Shown here in pieces: positions 1 to 8,917 of a stretch of 64,000 nt of DNA. The notes below the pieces were generated by a model. It was not told the DNA's origin. It saw nothing but the letters and a program-made list of their open reading frames with translations, and did no database searches. The stretch is from Neorhizobium sp. SHOUNA12A (GTDB lineage Bacteria; Pseudomonadota; Alphaproteobacteria; Rhizobiales; Rhizobiaceae), in NCBI RefSeq assembly GCF_023006505.1, contig NZ_JALBGV010000022.1, positions 1 to 64,000 on the forward strand. The letters are read 5' to 3'. The position numbers and the translations under genes are program-made. The first letter of the stretch is position 1; each line of letters begins with the position of its first letter.

Positions 1-860
1 CCGATCTCCGGCGGCGAACCGGGGATGGCGCGCAACTGGCTGCCGGTATCGCTGTCGATGCGCGGCACGGAATGCAGCAGCGCCGCGGTGTAGGGATGGC
101 GCGGCGCGGAGAAGACATCGGTTACCGTACCGCGCTCCACCACTCGGCCACCATACATAACGACGAGATCGTCGCAGAGTTCTGCCACCACGCCCATGTC
201 GTGGGTGATCATGATGATCGACAGGCCGAGCTCGTCTTTCAGGTCGCAGAGAAGCCGCAGGATCTGCGCTTGGATCGTCACATCGAGCGCCGTGGTCGGT
301 TCGTCGGCGATCAGCAGCGAAGGCTTGTTGGCGAGCGCGATGGCGATCACCACACGCTGGCGCATGCCGCCGGAAAACTGGTGCGGATACTGGTCGAAAT
401 TGCGCTCCACATCCGGAATGCCGACCTGCCGCAGCAGTTCGAAGGCCCGTTCGCGCGCCGCTGCCCGGCCTGCGCCATGAACGACAAGCGCCTCGGCGAT
501 CTGTTTACCGACGGTCATCACCGGGTTCAGGGCCGCCTGCGGGTCCTGGAAGACCATGGCGATATCCTTGCCGCGGATCTTGCGCATCTCGGTTTCCGGC
601 AGACCGACGAGATCGCGGCCGTTGAACATTACCTTGCCGGTATCGATCCGGCCGGGATGGCGCAGCATGCCGAGGACCGAACGCACGGTGACCGACTTGC
701 CGGAACCGGATTCGCCGACGATGCCGAGAACCCGTCGCGGTTTCACCTCGAAGGAGACGTTGTCGGTGATGCGGATATTCGTATGCCGGCCGGCGAAGGA
801 GGCGGACAGGCCCTCGACATTCAACAGCGGCGCAACGGACTGGACTGAAATGTCGGTCAT
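1..860 (-). CDS. Dipeptide/oligopeptide ABC transporter ATP-binding protein, partial (3' end beyond window)
   Basis: This ATPase powers uptake of peptides or related solutes through the two permeases encoded just upstream. Translation from the ATG at 860 shows a Walker A motif (GESGSGKS), a Q-loop (MVFQDP), the ABC signature FSGGMRQR, Walker B (LLIADEPTTALD) and a switch histidine (MITHDMG). It continues into the peptide-transporter tail typical of OppD/DppD (HPYTAALLHSVPR) and is still open at base 1, so the C-terminus is missing. The start overlaps the stop of the upstream permease by 4 bp, showing translational coupling. Family assignment is firm; the substrate is not known. Confidence 0.93.
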   Translation of the reverse strand, partial: MTDISVQSVAPLLNVEGLSASFAGRHTNIRITDNVSFEVKPRRVLGIVGESGSGKSVTVRSVLGMLRHPGRIDTGKVMFNGRDLVGLPETEMRKIRGKDIAMVFQDPQAALNPVMTVGKQIAEALVVHGAGRAAARERAFELLRQVGIPDVERNFDQYPHQFSGGMRQRVVIAIALANKPSLLIADEPTTALDVTIQAQILRLLCDLKDELGLSIIMITHDMGVVAELCDDLVVMYGGRVVERGTVTDVFSAPRHPYTAALLHSVPRIDSDTGSQLRAIPGSPPEI

Positions 861-1720
861 TTGCGGTTCACCGTATCGTTCAAGGCGTCGGCCAGCATGC
901 TGAAGGCAAGCGCGACGAGGATGAGGATGACGGTCGGACCGAGCACATAAGTCGGCGCACGGCTGACATAACGCATGCCGTTGTTGAGCAGCGTTCCGAG
1001 TGACGGTTCCGGCGGCTGCAATCCAAGCCCGACGATGCTGAGCGCCGCCTCGATGAAGATCGCCGAAACGACAAAGACGGCGCCTTGTACGATGATCGGG
1101 TCGATGGCGTTCGGCAAGATGTGGCGGACCATGATCTGCCATTTACCGACGCCCAGCGTGCGAGCCGCGATGACGTATTCCCGCTGTTGCTGGGCGAGCA
1201 GCGTGGCGCGGGCAAGGCGTCCGAAGCTTGGCAGACCGGAAATGACGATCGCCACCAACAGCGCCGTCCAACCGGCGCCGAGCACCAGCACGACGCAGAT
1301 GCCGAGGATGAGCCCCGGGAAGCCCACGATGATATCGAGGCAACGCTGCACGAAATTGCCGAGTCTTGGCGAAACTGCCCCGATCAACCCAAGCAGCGTG
1401 CCTGCCACCATGCTGACAGGCACCGCACAATAAACAAGCGTCAGGTCCGACCTTAGCCCGTAGATGCTGCGCACAAAAAGATCGCGGCCGAGTTCGTCGG
1501 TGCCGAAGAAATGCACGAGCGACGGTGCCCGCAACGATTCCCGGGACTGGATGTCGTAGCCGAGAGGAAAGATAAACGGAGCCAGAAAGGCAAGCGCCGA
1601 GATGAGAATGATCACCGTCAGCGCCACAATGCCGCGCGTCGTGGTGAACGCCTGCATGTAGCCGGCGATCGACGGATTGAACCAATGGCGATGGATCAAT
1701 TTCGATTGCGGTGCGGCCAT
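857..1720 (-). CDS. ABC transporter permease, DppC/OppC type
   Basis: Inner-membrane permease of a peptide-type ABC importer, about 287 residues, close to the usual DppC length. It has an N-terminal membrane segment followed by the FGTDELGRDLF motif characteristic of DppC/OppC proteins, five further hydrophobic segments, and the EAA-loop region with GLPSFGRLARA. The ATG at 1720 is preferred over an upstream TTG because GGAG lies 8 bases before it. It sits 2 bp after the stop of the DppB-like gene and overlaps the ATPase gene by 4 bp, so the operon is tightly coupled. Confidence 0.93.
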   Translation of the reverse strand: MAAPQSKLIHRHWFNPSIAGYMQAFTTTRGIVALTVIILISALAFLAPFIFPLGYDIQSRESLRAPSLVHFFGTDELGRDLFVRSIYGLRSDLTLVYCAVPVSMVAGTLLGLIGAVSPRLGNFVQRCLDIIVGFPGLILGICVVLVLGAGWTALLVAIVISGLPSFGRLARATLLAQQQREYVIAARTLGVGKWQIMVRHILPNAIDPIIVQGAVFVVSAIFIEAALSIVGLGLQPPEPSLGTLLNNGMRYVSRAPTYVLGPTVILILVALAFSMLADALNDTVNRK

Positions 1721-1722
1721 GG

Positions 1723-2670
1723 TCAACTCTCCAGCCGGATGCGCGGATCGAGCGCCGCGATAGTGATTTCGGACAAAAGCTGTATCAGCACTGCAACCAA
1801 AACCGCCCCGAGGATCAGCGCCTGCAGCACCAGATAGTCACGGTTTTGGACGCTGGAGACCGCAAGCTGGCCAAGCCCGTTCCGGGCAAAGATTGCCTCG
1901 ATGACGATCGCGCCGCCCAGGAGCTCGCCGGCCCGAAGCCCGATTGCGACGATCGCCGGGCCGAGGCTGTTGCGCAAAAGATGGCGGCGCATTAGCCGGC
2001 CCGGCGGCACACCCTTTGCCTTGGCAAGATCGATGAAGTCTTCACCGCGCACCGAATTGATCGCTGTGGTCAAAAGCCTGGCGACAACCGCCGCCTGCGG
2101 CAACGCGAGTGCGAAGGCCGGCAGGATGAGGAATTGCAGCCCCTTCAACGGGTCGCGCAGCAGGCCGATCTCGCCGCTGACGGGCAGGATCGGAAAGGCG
2201 ATGCCGAGCAGCAGGATCAGCAGCAGACCGGTGAGGAAAGGCGGCGTCGCCAGACAGATGGTGTTGAGAATGTCGAGCCCTGCCCTGGCGGACTGATGGC
2301 GCAACGTTGCCGACAGGATGCCGAGCGTGAAGCCGATGATGATCATCAGCATCAGCGCCAGCGCCGCAAGCTCGACCGTGCTTTCCAGCCTGCTCATGAT
2401 CAGCGTCGAGACCGGGCGGCGCATGGCAAATGAGCGTCCGAGATCGCCATGCAGGAGGTTCCACATCCAATGGAAATACTGCTCGTGGAGCGGCCCGTTG
2501 AGGCCGATCTGTTCGCGCACCGCGGCGAGCTGTTCGGGGCTTGCATCCGATCCCGCCAGTGCCACGGCGGGATCGCCGGGCGCCATCCGTGGCAGAATAA
2601 AGGCGATGAGAGAACTCGCAATCGCCACCACCACCACCGACGGGAGTTTCTTGAGGAGGAAGGTCAGCAT
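1723..2670 (-). CDS. ABC transporter permease, DppB/OppB type
   Basis: First permease of the peptide-type importer, 315 residues. It shows the DppB hallmarks: an N-terminal membrane segment ending in the RMAPGDP motif, a periplasmic segment with GDLGRSF, then five hydrophobic segments and an EAA loop containing AKGVPPGRLMRRH. The start codon lies 1 bp after the stop of the solute-binding protein gene. Order in the transcript is binding protein, DppB, DppC, ATPase. Only one ATPase is visible; a second (DppF-like) could lie beyond the left edge. Confidence 0.93.
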   Translation of the reverse strand: MLTFLLKKLPSVVVVAIASSLIAFILPRMAPGDPAVALAGSDASPEQLAAVREQIGLNGPLHEQYFHWMWNLLHGDLGRSFAMRRPVSTLIMSRLESTVELAALALMLMIIIGFTLGILSATLRHQSARAGLDILNTICLATPPFLTGLLLILLLGIAFPILPVSGEIGLLRDPLKGLQFLILPAFALALPQAAVVARLLTTAINSVRGEDFIDLAKAKGVPPGRLMRRHLLRNSLGPAIVAIGLRAGELLGGAIVIEAIFARNGLGQLAVSSVQNRDYLVLQALILGAVLVAVLIQLLSEITIAALDPRIRLES

Positions 2671-2671
2671 C

Positions 2672-4222
2672 TCACTCGGCCAGATAAGCTTCGCCGTAGA
2701 GCATCTGCGAGCGGAGCGTCGCCTTCACGCCCTTTAGCGTGTCGGAGAGGATGGTCTGGCCCGGTGTCTGCAACAGCGACAGGCTGAAGGCCTCATCGAG
2801 CATGTAGTCGGAGAGCGCCTTGACTGCCTTGTCGGTTGCATCAGGCGAGTTGGCCGCCGTCACCGCGTTACGCAGCGTGACATACTGGTCGGACCAGAAG
2901 CCAGACGGGTTTCCCTGACGGAGCGAGGGAAGCGAGGAAAGCAGCGTCGCTGTGCTGAAACCGACCTGGCCGTGGATCAGCAGGAATGCGGGGCCGAGAT
3001 CCCCGGCGACCTGCCGTTTGTCGAAATCCGCAACGTCGAGGACCACTGCTTCCGGCGCAAGCCCGATTTCCTTGAGATTGTTCTGAACGATCTCGAAAAT
3101 GCTCCGATTCGCCGGGATGGAGGGCACGATGATTGGCACCTTGGCACCCGTGGCGCCAGCCTTTTCGATCAGCGCCTTGGCCTTCGTCGGATCATAGCTG
3201 TAGCGGTTCGCCTGCTCCTCACCATAACCCGGCGAGCCGACACCCCAGAAGAGATCGGTCGGAGTACCGATACCGCCAAATACCTGTTCGTTGATACGCT
3301 GACGGTCGATCGCATAACCGAGTGCCTGGCGCACTTCCTTCTTATCGAACGGCGCCTTGGTAACATTGACGCCAAACGGATAGATAGCCCCGCCTGAATT
3401 CAGGAACTGGTATTGCGGGTTGCCCTCGAATTCGACGAGGTCGTTCTGCGAAAGTCCCGTCGCCATGACGGAACGGCCGCTGCGTAACGCCGAAACCGAT
3501 GCGGTGCTATCGGTGATGATCGCGAATTCGATCGAGTCGAGATAAGGCAGGTTCCTGTCGCGGTAACCGGTATAGCGCTCCAGCATGATCGAGGCGCCCG
3601 GCGTCCATTTGGCGAACTTGAACGGGCCGGTTCCGATCACCTGGGAGCCGTCCTCGCGCTTGGTATAGGTTTCCTTGTCGATGACGTTAGCCTCTTCGAA
3701 GAGGTCAAAGATGTTGGCGAGCGGCTTCTTGAACTTGATCGTCAGCGTCGTCGGACTGGTGACGTCGATGCTCTGGAACTCCTTGGCGATGAAGCCGACC
3801 TGGGCGGCGGTTTCCGGCAGGGCCATGGTCTCCAGCGTGAACTTCACGTCGTCGGCCGTCATCCTGCGGCCGGTATGGAAGGTCACGTCGTCGCGCAGCA
3901 CGATTTCCATCGAGAGTCCGTCGGCGGCCACTTTCCAGGACTTGGCGAGCAGAGGTTTGACTTCGAAGGTCTTGGGGTCGGTCTGGGTCAGCGTTTCGAA
4001 GACGTTCTTCACCCAAGGCGAATTGCCGGCACGCAGTGTCAGGATGTTGCGTGGCTGGGCATCCGCCGTCTGCGAGACAGTGATCGCCCCCCCGCGAACC
4101 GGCTTGCTATCTTGGGCTTTCGCCGGAACGGCGGCACAGAGACCAAAGGCCAGAACGGCCCAGAAAATCATCCCGCCGATGGGGCGGGCATGGCGAATTG
4201 CAGGCAAAATCCTGTTGGTCAT
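2672..4222 (-). CDS. Periplasmic solute-binding protein, family 5 (peptide type)
   Basis: Solute receptor for the adjacent importer, 516 residues from the ATG at 4222. That start is chosen because GGAGG lies 7 bases upstream; the longer reading frame to 4282 adds an arginine-rich stretch before the signal peptide. A cleavable signal peptide ends near PAKAQ. The protein has the canonical family 5 order: N-lobe with LAKSWKV and FHTGRRMTADDVKF, a GTGPFKF motif, RQALGYAIDRQ, then the C-lobe with EIGLAPEAVVLDVADF. This normal order contrasts with the permuted homologue at 61620-63272. First gene of its operon; ligand unknown. Confidence 0.92.
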   Translation of the reverse strand: MTNRILPAIRHARPIGGMIFWAVLAFGLCAAVPAKAQDSKPVRGGAITVSQTADAQPRNILTLRAGNSPWVKNVFETLTQTDPKTFEVKPLLAKSWKVAADGLSMEIVLRDDVTFHTGRRMTADDVKFTLETMALPETAAQVGFIAKEFQSIDVTSPTTLTIKFKKPLANIFDLFEEANVIDKETYTKREDGSQVIGTGPFKFAKWTPGASIMLERYTGYRDRNLPYLDSIEFAIITDSTASVSALRSGRSVMATGLSQNDLVEFEGNPQYQFLNSGGAIYPFGVNVTKAPFDKKEVRQALGYAIDRQRINEQVFGGIGTPTDLFWGVGSPGYGEEQANRYSYDPTKAKALIEKAGATGAKVPIIVPSIPANRSIFEIVQNNLKEIGLAPEAVVLDVADFDKRQVAGDLGPAFLLIHGQVGFSTATLLSSLPSLRQGNPSGFWSDQYVTLRNAVTAANSPDATDKAVKALSDYMLDEAFSLSLLQTPGQTILSDTLKGVKATLRSQMLYGEAYLAE

Positions 4223-4695
4223 CAATCTTCCTCCCGAGTGCGACCGAACAGGCGCGACGCGCCTGCCTCCTCCGGTCATCAAGCGCCTAATTATACCGAG
4301 TGCTCGCTAGATTTAGCGTCGCTGGGTTTTCTCCGTTTGTCAAGCTCGCCATGTGCCCCATTTCAGCGGCCTCAGAATATATCCAGTTTGGTGGGGGCGA
4401 AAAACGAACTGGATGCACGATCGTTTGCATGGCGCCAAGCCAAGATTTCGAGATCATCCGACAAGCCGATGAGGCCTCGATCAAACATCCAATGGACGGA
4501 TATTGGGTCGGGAACTGATATTGTTCAGCCGGGCTGTCGTCGTAGATCGAATCTGGGCTGTGAATGAAAACCCCGAATCCCATATACAATCTCCACCATG
4601 GTGACCGCTATTCAAAACAGGGAGATCGGTCACAATGCTTGCCTTCAGCGCGTCGTGCTTTATCGCGAAGGAATTCCGCCGCGCTCCATGTCATC
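4223..4695. other. Non-coding stretch upstream of the peptide ABC operon
   Basis: Between the start of the binding-protein gene and the recombinase remnant I see no convincing gene. A 100-codon minus-strand frame (4287-4589) has no recognisable domain and no clear ribosome-binding site. The region presumably carries the promoter of the minus-strand peptide transporter operon, but I cannot place a convincing -35/-10 pair. Confidence 0.4.
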
Positions 4696-4758
4696 CAGGA
4701 GGTCCCGTCGCTCGGGATCGTCGACGATGCGCTTTGGCAACGAGTGAAATACGCCAGG
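4696..4758 (+). pseudogene. Remnant of a large serine recombinase (resolvase/invertase family)
   Basis: A short plus-strand stretch translates as QEVPSLGIVDDALWQRVK, which resembles the conserved recombinase-domain segment (EVPxLRIVDDxLWxxVKARQ) of large serine site-specific recombinases. No catalytic resolvase domain precedes it and the frame degenerates on both sides, so this is a relic only. It lies just outside the hipBA pair and suggests the region was once part of an integrated element. The match is from memory of the family motif over about 18 residues. Confidence 0.5.
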
Positions 4759-4822
4759 AGAATTGGCGTGCTGGCTAGTACGGAGCCTTGTGCGGGCTCG
4801 GACCGACGACACTATCAAGTTA

Positions 4823-6079
4823 TTACGCGCACGTGCTGAGGATCGGCATCATCAACTTCACATGAGCATCGATCCTCTCAAGAACCTTTGCCGGAACGAC
4901 CTCACGCTCTGGCAGGGACCACCAAAGCTCGTTGACGCGGTCAACTGTCTCGATCACCGCTTTGAGAACAGCAGCTTCAGGCAAACGTGCACGATTGGCG
5001 AAGACTTTCCATCGCTGTGCGTCCATCGCCCTGAAGGAACGCTCGCCGGCGAGCGACAGCGCCATGGCATCCGCCGGAATGTAGGGAATGGTCGAGAGTA
5101 CATCATATACAGGAGCTAGCTCGGGTTTATCGCCCGCACCAGGATAGATCAGAGACCAGTTCTTGAGATGCATGTCGCCATTGCCCGTGATGGCGGCCAA
5201 AGCCAGCCGGCGGACAAATTCAATCTGCGCCGCCGACGATACGGCGATGCCGAGAGCAACGGCGATATCGTGATAGGCGGCACCTTCGTATTTGCGTGAG
5301 GGATATATGCCAAATACCTGAGCAAAGTCCTCGATGTGGATCCGCTCGCCGTCGATGCCGCGATCAAAGCGTTTGACGAGCAGGACTTTACCGTCCGACA
5401 GTGTCTCGAACTCCTCAGGAATGCCCTCGAATTCGGATTGCTCGACAAGCTCGCGTTCCGGCACGTCCATGCCGATCGCTTCGGCCAAAGCGAGATTGGC
5501 ATATTCGTTTTCCGAGACACCGGGAAACGACGTCGACGGAAACTTGGCAATATAGGATCCCTGCTCATCGCCTAGTGGCAGCGTCAGCCCCCCACCCTTG
5601 CCCGTGTTCTTGATGACGGAAAGCTTCATCTGCACACCAGCGAGCGAAAACCGGACCTTCGATTTGAGAGGTGATGGATCGTCAACGCGAGCAACGGTTC
5701 CTGCGCTTGGCATAACGCGGACGGCACCCGGCAGATCCGACCCGAGTGCAACCAGCAGATCAAAGTCGTTTCCGGCGCGAACACTGCCGGTATGGTGCTT
5801 TTCCATCGCCTCGCGCAGCTTGTCCTCGGGAAGAAGATTGGCAAAGAACGCCGGCAACGCTCTAGCAACAGGCTTGGGATCCTTGCGCAGACCTCCGCTT
5901 ACCGCGCGGAAAGACAAGCTCAAAACAGGAAAGCCGCCCGTCGCGCGATAGCTCTCCTCAAAGCTGAACGCGTTGAAATTGCCGGGCGTTCTGACGATCG
6001 TGCCGACCGTCAGGTCATTCAGCAGCACTTCAAGTGATGATATGGATCTTGGATTGAGAGGAGCCTCAGGCATTGGCAT
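4823..6079 (-). CDS. hipA: HipA-family serine/threonine kinase toxin
   Basis: Toxin of a type II toxin-antitoxin pair; E. coli HipA phosphorylates glutamyl-tRNA synthetase, halting translation and promoting persistence. The protein is 418 residues from the ATG at 6079, slightly shorter than E. coli HipA. Visible landmarks are an N-terminal HipA region with FFANLLPE, the phosphate-binding loop segment SLAGVQMK near residue 146, LLVKRFDR, a catalytic loop GDMHLKNWS near residue 299 and the metal-binding YDVLS motif near 320. Its start lies inside the end of hipB (14 bp overlap), which implies coupled translation. Substrate in this organism is unknown. Confidence 0.9.
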   Translation of the reverse strand: MPMPEAPLNPRSISSLEVLLNDLTVGTIVRTPGNFNAFSFEESYRATGGFPVLSLSFRAVSGGLRKDPKPVARALPAFFANLLPEDKLREAMEKHHTGSVRAGNDFDLLVALGSDLPGAVRVMPSAGTVARVDDPSPLKSKVRFSLAGVQMKLSVIKNTGKGGGLTLPLGDEQGSYIAKFPSTSFPGVSENEYANLALAEAIGMDVPERELVEQSEFEGIPEEFETLSDGKVLLVKRFDRGIDGERIHIEDFAQVFGIYPSRKYEGAAYHDIAVALGIAVSSAAQIEFVRRLALAAITGNGDMHLKNWSLIYPGAGDKPELAPVYDVLSTIPYIPADAMALSLAGERSFRAMDAQRWKVFANRARLPEAAVLKAVIETVDRVNELWWSLPEREVVPAKVLERIDAHVKLMMPILSTCA

Positions 6080-6374
6080 TGCCGTCTGCGCTGACCGCGA
6101 ACGCAGGAAGGTCGTCTTCAGCACCATCGGGCTGCAGCAGGGCATCAACCGCCGGGACCATAGCGTGCGGGATGAGCATCAGCTCAAGACCGAGCGCCCG
6201 CGAAATGTTGATCAAGGTCGTTGTGCGAGCAGCGGCGCTTCCAGCCTCGATCTCACGATAGCGAGGACGGGATATGCCTGCCAGGTCGGCAACCTGCTCT
6301 TGAGTGAGTCCCAAGTCTTTACGTGCCGTCTTCAACCGCCGGCCGATCGCAAGCAAAGCCTCTGACCCAACCAT
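6066..6374 (-). CDS. hipB: HipB-family antitoxin, Xre-type helix-turn-helix
   Basis: Antitoxin and autorepressor of the hipBA pair, 102 residues. A single Xre/Cro-type helix-turn-helix spans roughly residues 10-65 (TQEQVADLAGISRPRYREIE). The C-terminal tail is acidic and rich in Ala and Asp, as expected for an antitoxin tail that is easily degraded. By analogy with E. coli HipB it should bind HipA and repress the operon through palindromes upstream; two nested inverted repeats are present at 6452-6486. It overlaps hipA by 14 bp. Confidence 0.9.
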   Translation of the reverse strand: MVGSEALLAIGRRLKTARKDLGLTQEQVADLAGISRPRYREIEAGSAAARTTTLINISRALGLELMLIPHAMVPAVDALLQPDGAEDDLPAFAVSADGNANA

Positions 6375-6414
6375 TTGATCTCTAAACCTATCACTGCGGA
6401 CTGAATGTTACGTT

Positions 6415-6444
6415 TACATATCTTCGTTCCTTGAAAAAAGTCAA
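6415..6444 (-). promoter_or_regulatory. Candidate hipBA promoter
   Basis: On the minus strand a TTGACT hexamer (6444-6439) is followed after 18 bases by TATGTA (6420-6415), about 40 bases before the hipB start. The -35 is good and the -10 is weak. It lies directly downstream of the palindromes at 6452-6486, where a bound repressor could interfere with polymerase. Confidence 0.4.
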
Positions 6445-6451
6445 GACAATT

Positions 6452-6486
6452 GATCTATTTGCAGATCATATTATGAAATATGATCT
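6452..6486. promoter_or_regulatory. Nested inverted repeats, candidate HipB operators
   Basis: Two overlapping inverted repeats lie upstream of hipB. The first is GATCT (6452-6456) pairing with AGATC (6463-6467). The second is AGATCATAT (6463-6471) pairing perfectly with ATATGATCT (6478-6486) across a 6-base spacer. HipB-type repressors bind palindromes in their own promoter region, and these are the only strong palindromes nearby. Binding is inferred, not shown. Confidence 0.55.
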
Positions 6487-6873
6487 GTTCAATGCCTTTT
6501 CCGAAAGAGTTTATGGGCGCTGCGGGGTCGAGCACGACCGCTAAATTATATATTCCGCTACATGCTTTGTTAAAGCCCTCCTATTCCCGCTCGCCCTCGG
6601 CACCGGTGCCTGAGAGAAAAGGAATGAGCATGCCCAAACTGGATAATTCATCACGTCATTTTCAACGAAAGATCTCTGAATTCCGCGAGCTGCGCATTGC
6701 GCCGATCGCACCGAAGCGGGTGCTGGAAAATATCCGCCCCTATCTCATTAACCTGATCATTTACCGGAAGCCGCCACCGATCCTGAATGGCCGCCTTGAT
6801 ATCCCATCAGGGGTGAGTAGCGGCCTGCACCGTGGCAGAGTGAGGTCGCTAGAAAACTCTCTGGAGGCCAATC
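6487..6873. other. Non-coding stretch between hipBA and the IS110-type transposase
   Basis: A 147-codon plus-strand frame (6480-6923) overlaps the transposase start and has no recognisable domain, so I do not call it. The last 40-70 bases, with a GGAGG 6 bases before the transposase ATG, probably belong to the left non-coding flank of the insertion sequence. In the IS110 group this flank can encode the bridge RNA. Confidence 0.4.
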
Positions 6874-8270
6874 ATGCCGATGACAGCAGATCAAACTCAA
6901 GCACAGACCGCTACCCTCATTGATCTTGGAACAATTTTCGTCTCGTTGGAACTCAGTAAATCGGCATGGCTGGTGACGGCGTTGTCGCCCGGAAGCGAGA
7001 AGATGTCACGCCATACGATTACCGGAGGTGACATCGCTGGCCTATTTTCGTGTTTTGCTGCGCTCCGCCAGAAAAGTCAGCGGCGCAAGAACATGCTTTA
7101 TCCGCTGGTGGTCAATCAAGAGGTCGGGCTTGATGGCTTTTGGTTGGGGCGGGTGCTCAGCAAGGAAGCCTGGATCGAGAGCCATATTGTCGAGGCTGCA
7201 TCCATTGCCATGCCCCGCCGCCACCGCCGGGCAAAGACGGATCGCATCGACGGCGAAACGCTGATCCGCGCTCTGATCGCATGGAAACGTGGCGAGCCGC
7301 AGGCCTGCTCGATGGTCAAACTGCTCACGCCGGATGAGGAAGACATCCGCAGGCTCGGGCGAGAGCGGAAAACCCTGATTGCTGAACGTGTCTTCCACGT
7401 CAATCGCATCAAAGGTCTACTCTTCGCCCAAGGTGTACGAGATTACGAGCCTGTAAATCGAGATCGTCGACAGCGTCTGGAAGAGCTTGGAACTGGAGAT
7501 GGCAGGGTTCTGTCTAAACACCTCAAAGCCGAAATTTGCACAGAACTCGATCTGTCTCGAATTGCTGCTCACACAAATCAAGGCCGTGGAAGCAGAGCGA
7601 GATGCTTTGACTGTACGCGAGGCGCCGGAAACGCCGGCAAGAGCGACTGCTCTTTTGGGGATCAGAGGAATTGGTCTCGAGTTCGCAACGATACTCTACA
7701 CGGAAGGTTTGTTCAGACACTTCGACAATCGGCGGCAAGTTGCCTCTTACGCGGGCCTAGCGCCCTCCCCGTGGCAAAGCGGCAACGTCAATCGCGAGCA
7801 AAGTGTCTCGAAGGCGGGAAATCCGCGGTTGCAAGCGACAATGGTCGAACTTGCCTGGCTATGGTTGCGGCACCAACCAAAATCGGCATTAACGTTATGG
7901 TTCAAGGAGCGCATTGCACCGTAATGCCGGCCGCCTTAAAACGCCTATGATCGTGGCGCTGGCGCGTAAATTACTGGTCGCACTTTGGAAGTACGTGAGC
8001 TCCGGTGTCGTAATCGAAGGTGCGATCATGAAAACTGCCTGAAGTGCAGACGCAGCTCGCTTAATCAGAAAACTAATCCTCAGGGCCTGATCAGTCCTGA
8101 CGGATCCAGGTGGACGAACCGGGAATCCTTTTGGCTCTCAAGCGCCGATCGTGAGTTTGGCCCCTTCTCCTGAGCCCGTGCGCGTCGAAAGCGGGATAAT
8201 GGTGCGGCCGCTACGGACGGCGACCGAATGTGAGGTTGTACAGGCCCACAAACGGGCCGGTAATGACTAT
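6810..8270 (+). mobile_element. IS110-family insertion sequence (approximate limits)
   Basis: The element consists of the broken transposase plus its non-coding flanks. From memory, the roughly 220 bases after the transposase (to about 8260) resemble the downstream region of rhizobial IS110 copies. IS110 elements usually lack clear terminal inverted repeats and target duplications, so the ends given here are guesses based on where this resemblance fades. It sits between hipBA and the fucU remnant locus. Confidence 0.5.
6874..8042 (+). pseudogene. IS110-family transposase, inactivated by two frameshifts
   Basis: Transposase of an IS110-type element. The N-terminal DEDD nuclease-like domain (VSLELSKSAW, later RRAKTDRIDGETL) reads from the ATG at 6874. 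The frame breaks at 7553, where one extra T separates ELD from LELL; removing it restores ELDRLELLL and joins the C-terminal Transposase_20 domain (ALLGIRGIG, QVASYAGLAPSPW, SKAGNPRLQ). A second +1 shift near 7915-7918 separates WFKER from the conserved tail NAGRLKTPMIVALARKLL, which ends at the TGA at 8040-8042. The intact protein would be about 389 residues. With two lesions it should be inactive unless programmed frameshifting occurs. Confidence 0.85.
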
Positions 8271-8333
8271 GGGCTCAGACGGTGGATCCGCCTAAAGTGG
8301 AGAAATCCGATGCCACTCGAATGACTGATTGAC
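8043..8333. other. Non-coding stretch: right flank of the IS110 element
   Basis: No credible gene is visible; the short frames here lack domains and ribosome-binding sites. This GC-rich region follows the transposase and may contain the structured non-coding part of the element. IS110-group elements carry bridge RNA in a flank, upstream in IS110 proper and downstream in IS1111, so a structured RNA is possible. Confidence 0.35.
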
Positions 8334-8356
8334 AAAAAATCCCGATGTGAGGGATT
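8334..8356 (-). terminator. Rho-independent terminator downstream of fucU
   Basis: On the minus strand AATCCC (8356-8351), a 7-base loop and GGGATT (8343-8338) form a stem, followed by a T run. It lies about 86 bases past the fucU stop and faces the right way. The stem is short. Confidence 0.5.
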
Positions 8357-8441
8357 CGAACCGATGACACTTCGGCGGGAGACAGGCCGTGTCGGAGACG
8401 AAAATGCCGAGAATGGAAATTCCGGTTCCCATGCCGAAACC

Positions 8442-8897
8442 TCACACGCCTGCAGGTGGGATGACACCCTTGGTGAACAGGAAGCAGCCATAAAAGCGGG
8501 TTTCACCGGTCGAGATCACGCAATAGGCCTTCTTGGCCAAATCGTAGAAAGCGAAGCGCTCGATGCCGTACATGGGCGAATGCCTGCCTTCCGCCCGGTC
8601 GATCTCCGCCTGCACCTCGCTTTGCACCGTCGGAATTTCGCCCGGCGCGCCCATGACTTCCATGCGACCGGCGGAATTCTGGAGCGGCGTGTCGAGCGGC
8701 AGCACCGAGAGAATGGCACGGATCGCGTCACGAGCCGAGAGATTGGCAATGCTGAGCGGCCGGCCGACGACCGTCTGTCGGGCGACGCTGTCGCTCGGGA
8801 AGTTGGTGTCGGAGACGACCAGCGTGTCGCCATGCCCCATGGAGCGAAGCGCGTGCAGCACGTCGGCGTTCAGCGCCGGATGAATATTCTTGAGCAA
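8442..8897 (-). CDS. fucU: RbsD/FucU-family sugar mutarotase
   Basis: Catalyses anomer interconversion of L-fucose or a related sugar in the cytoplasm, supplying the form used by the next catabolic enzyme. The protein is 151 residues with the FucU signature features: LKNIHPAL at the start, the ALRSMGHGD catalytic histidine region, DTNFP, the segment RFAFYDLAKKAY and the C-terminal ETRFYGCFLFTKG. I start it at the TTG at 8897, preceded by GAGGAGGAC; no ATG is available in frame. The gene normally sits with fucose transport and catabolism genes, but here only the tail of a permease gene precedes it, so it looks orphaned. Confidence 0.85.
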   Translation of the reverse strand: MLKNIHPALNADVLHALRSMGHGDTLVVSDTNFPSDSVARQTVVGRPLSIANLSARDAIRAILSVLPLDTPLQNSAGRMEVMGAPGEIPTVQSEVQAEIDRAEGRHSPMYGIERFAFYDLAKKAYCVISTGETRFYGCFLFTKGVIPPAGV

Positions 8898-8917
8898 AAT
8901 GTCCTCCTCAATACCAT

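Noticed and set aside
6480..6923. 147-codon plus-strand frame before the IS110 transposase
   Set aside because: No domain, no ribosome-binding site, and it overlaps the true transposase start and the candidate hip operator.
7985..8173. Short frame after the transposase
   Set aside because: It overlaps the true C-terminal tail of the transposase in another frame and has no features of its own.
8341..8366. GGTTCGAATCCC on the minus strand, similar to a tRNA T-arm
   Set aside because: The T-stem does not pair correctly, no D-arm, anticodon arm or CCA end is present nearby, and the same bases form a small terminator hairpin after fucU.
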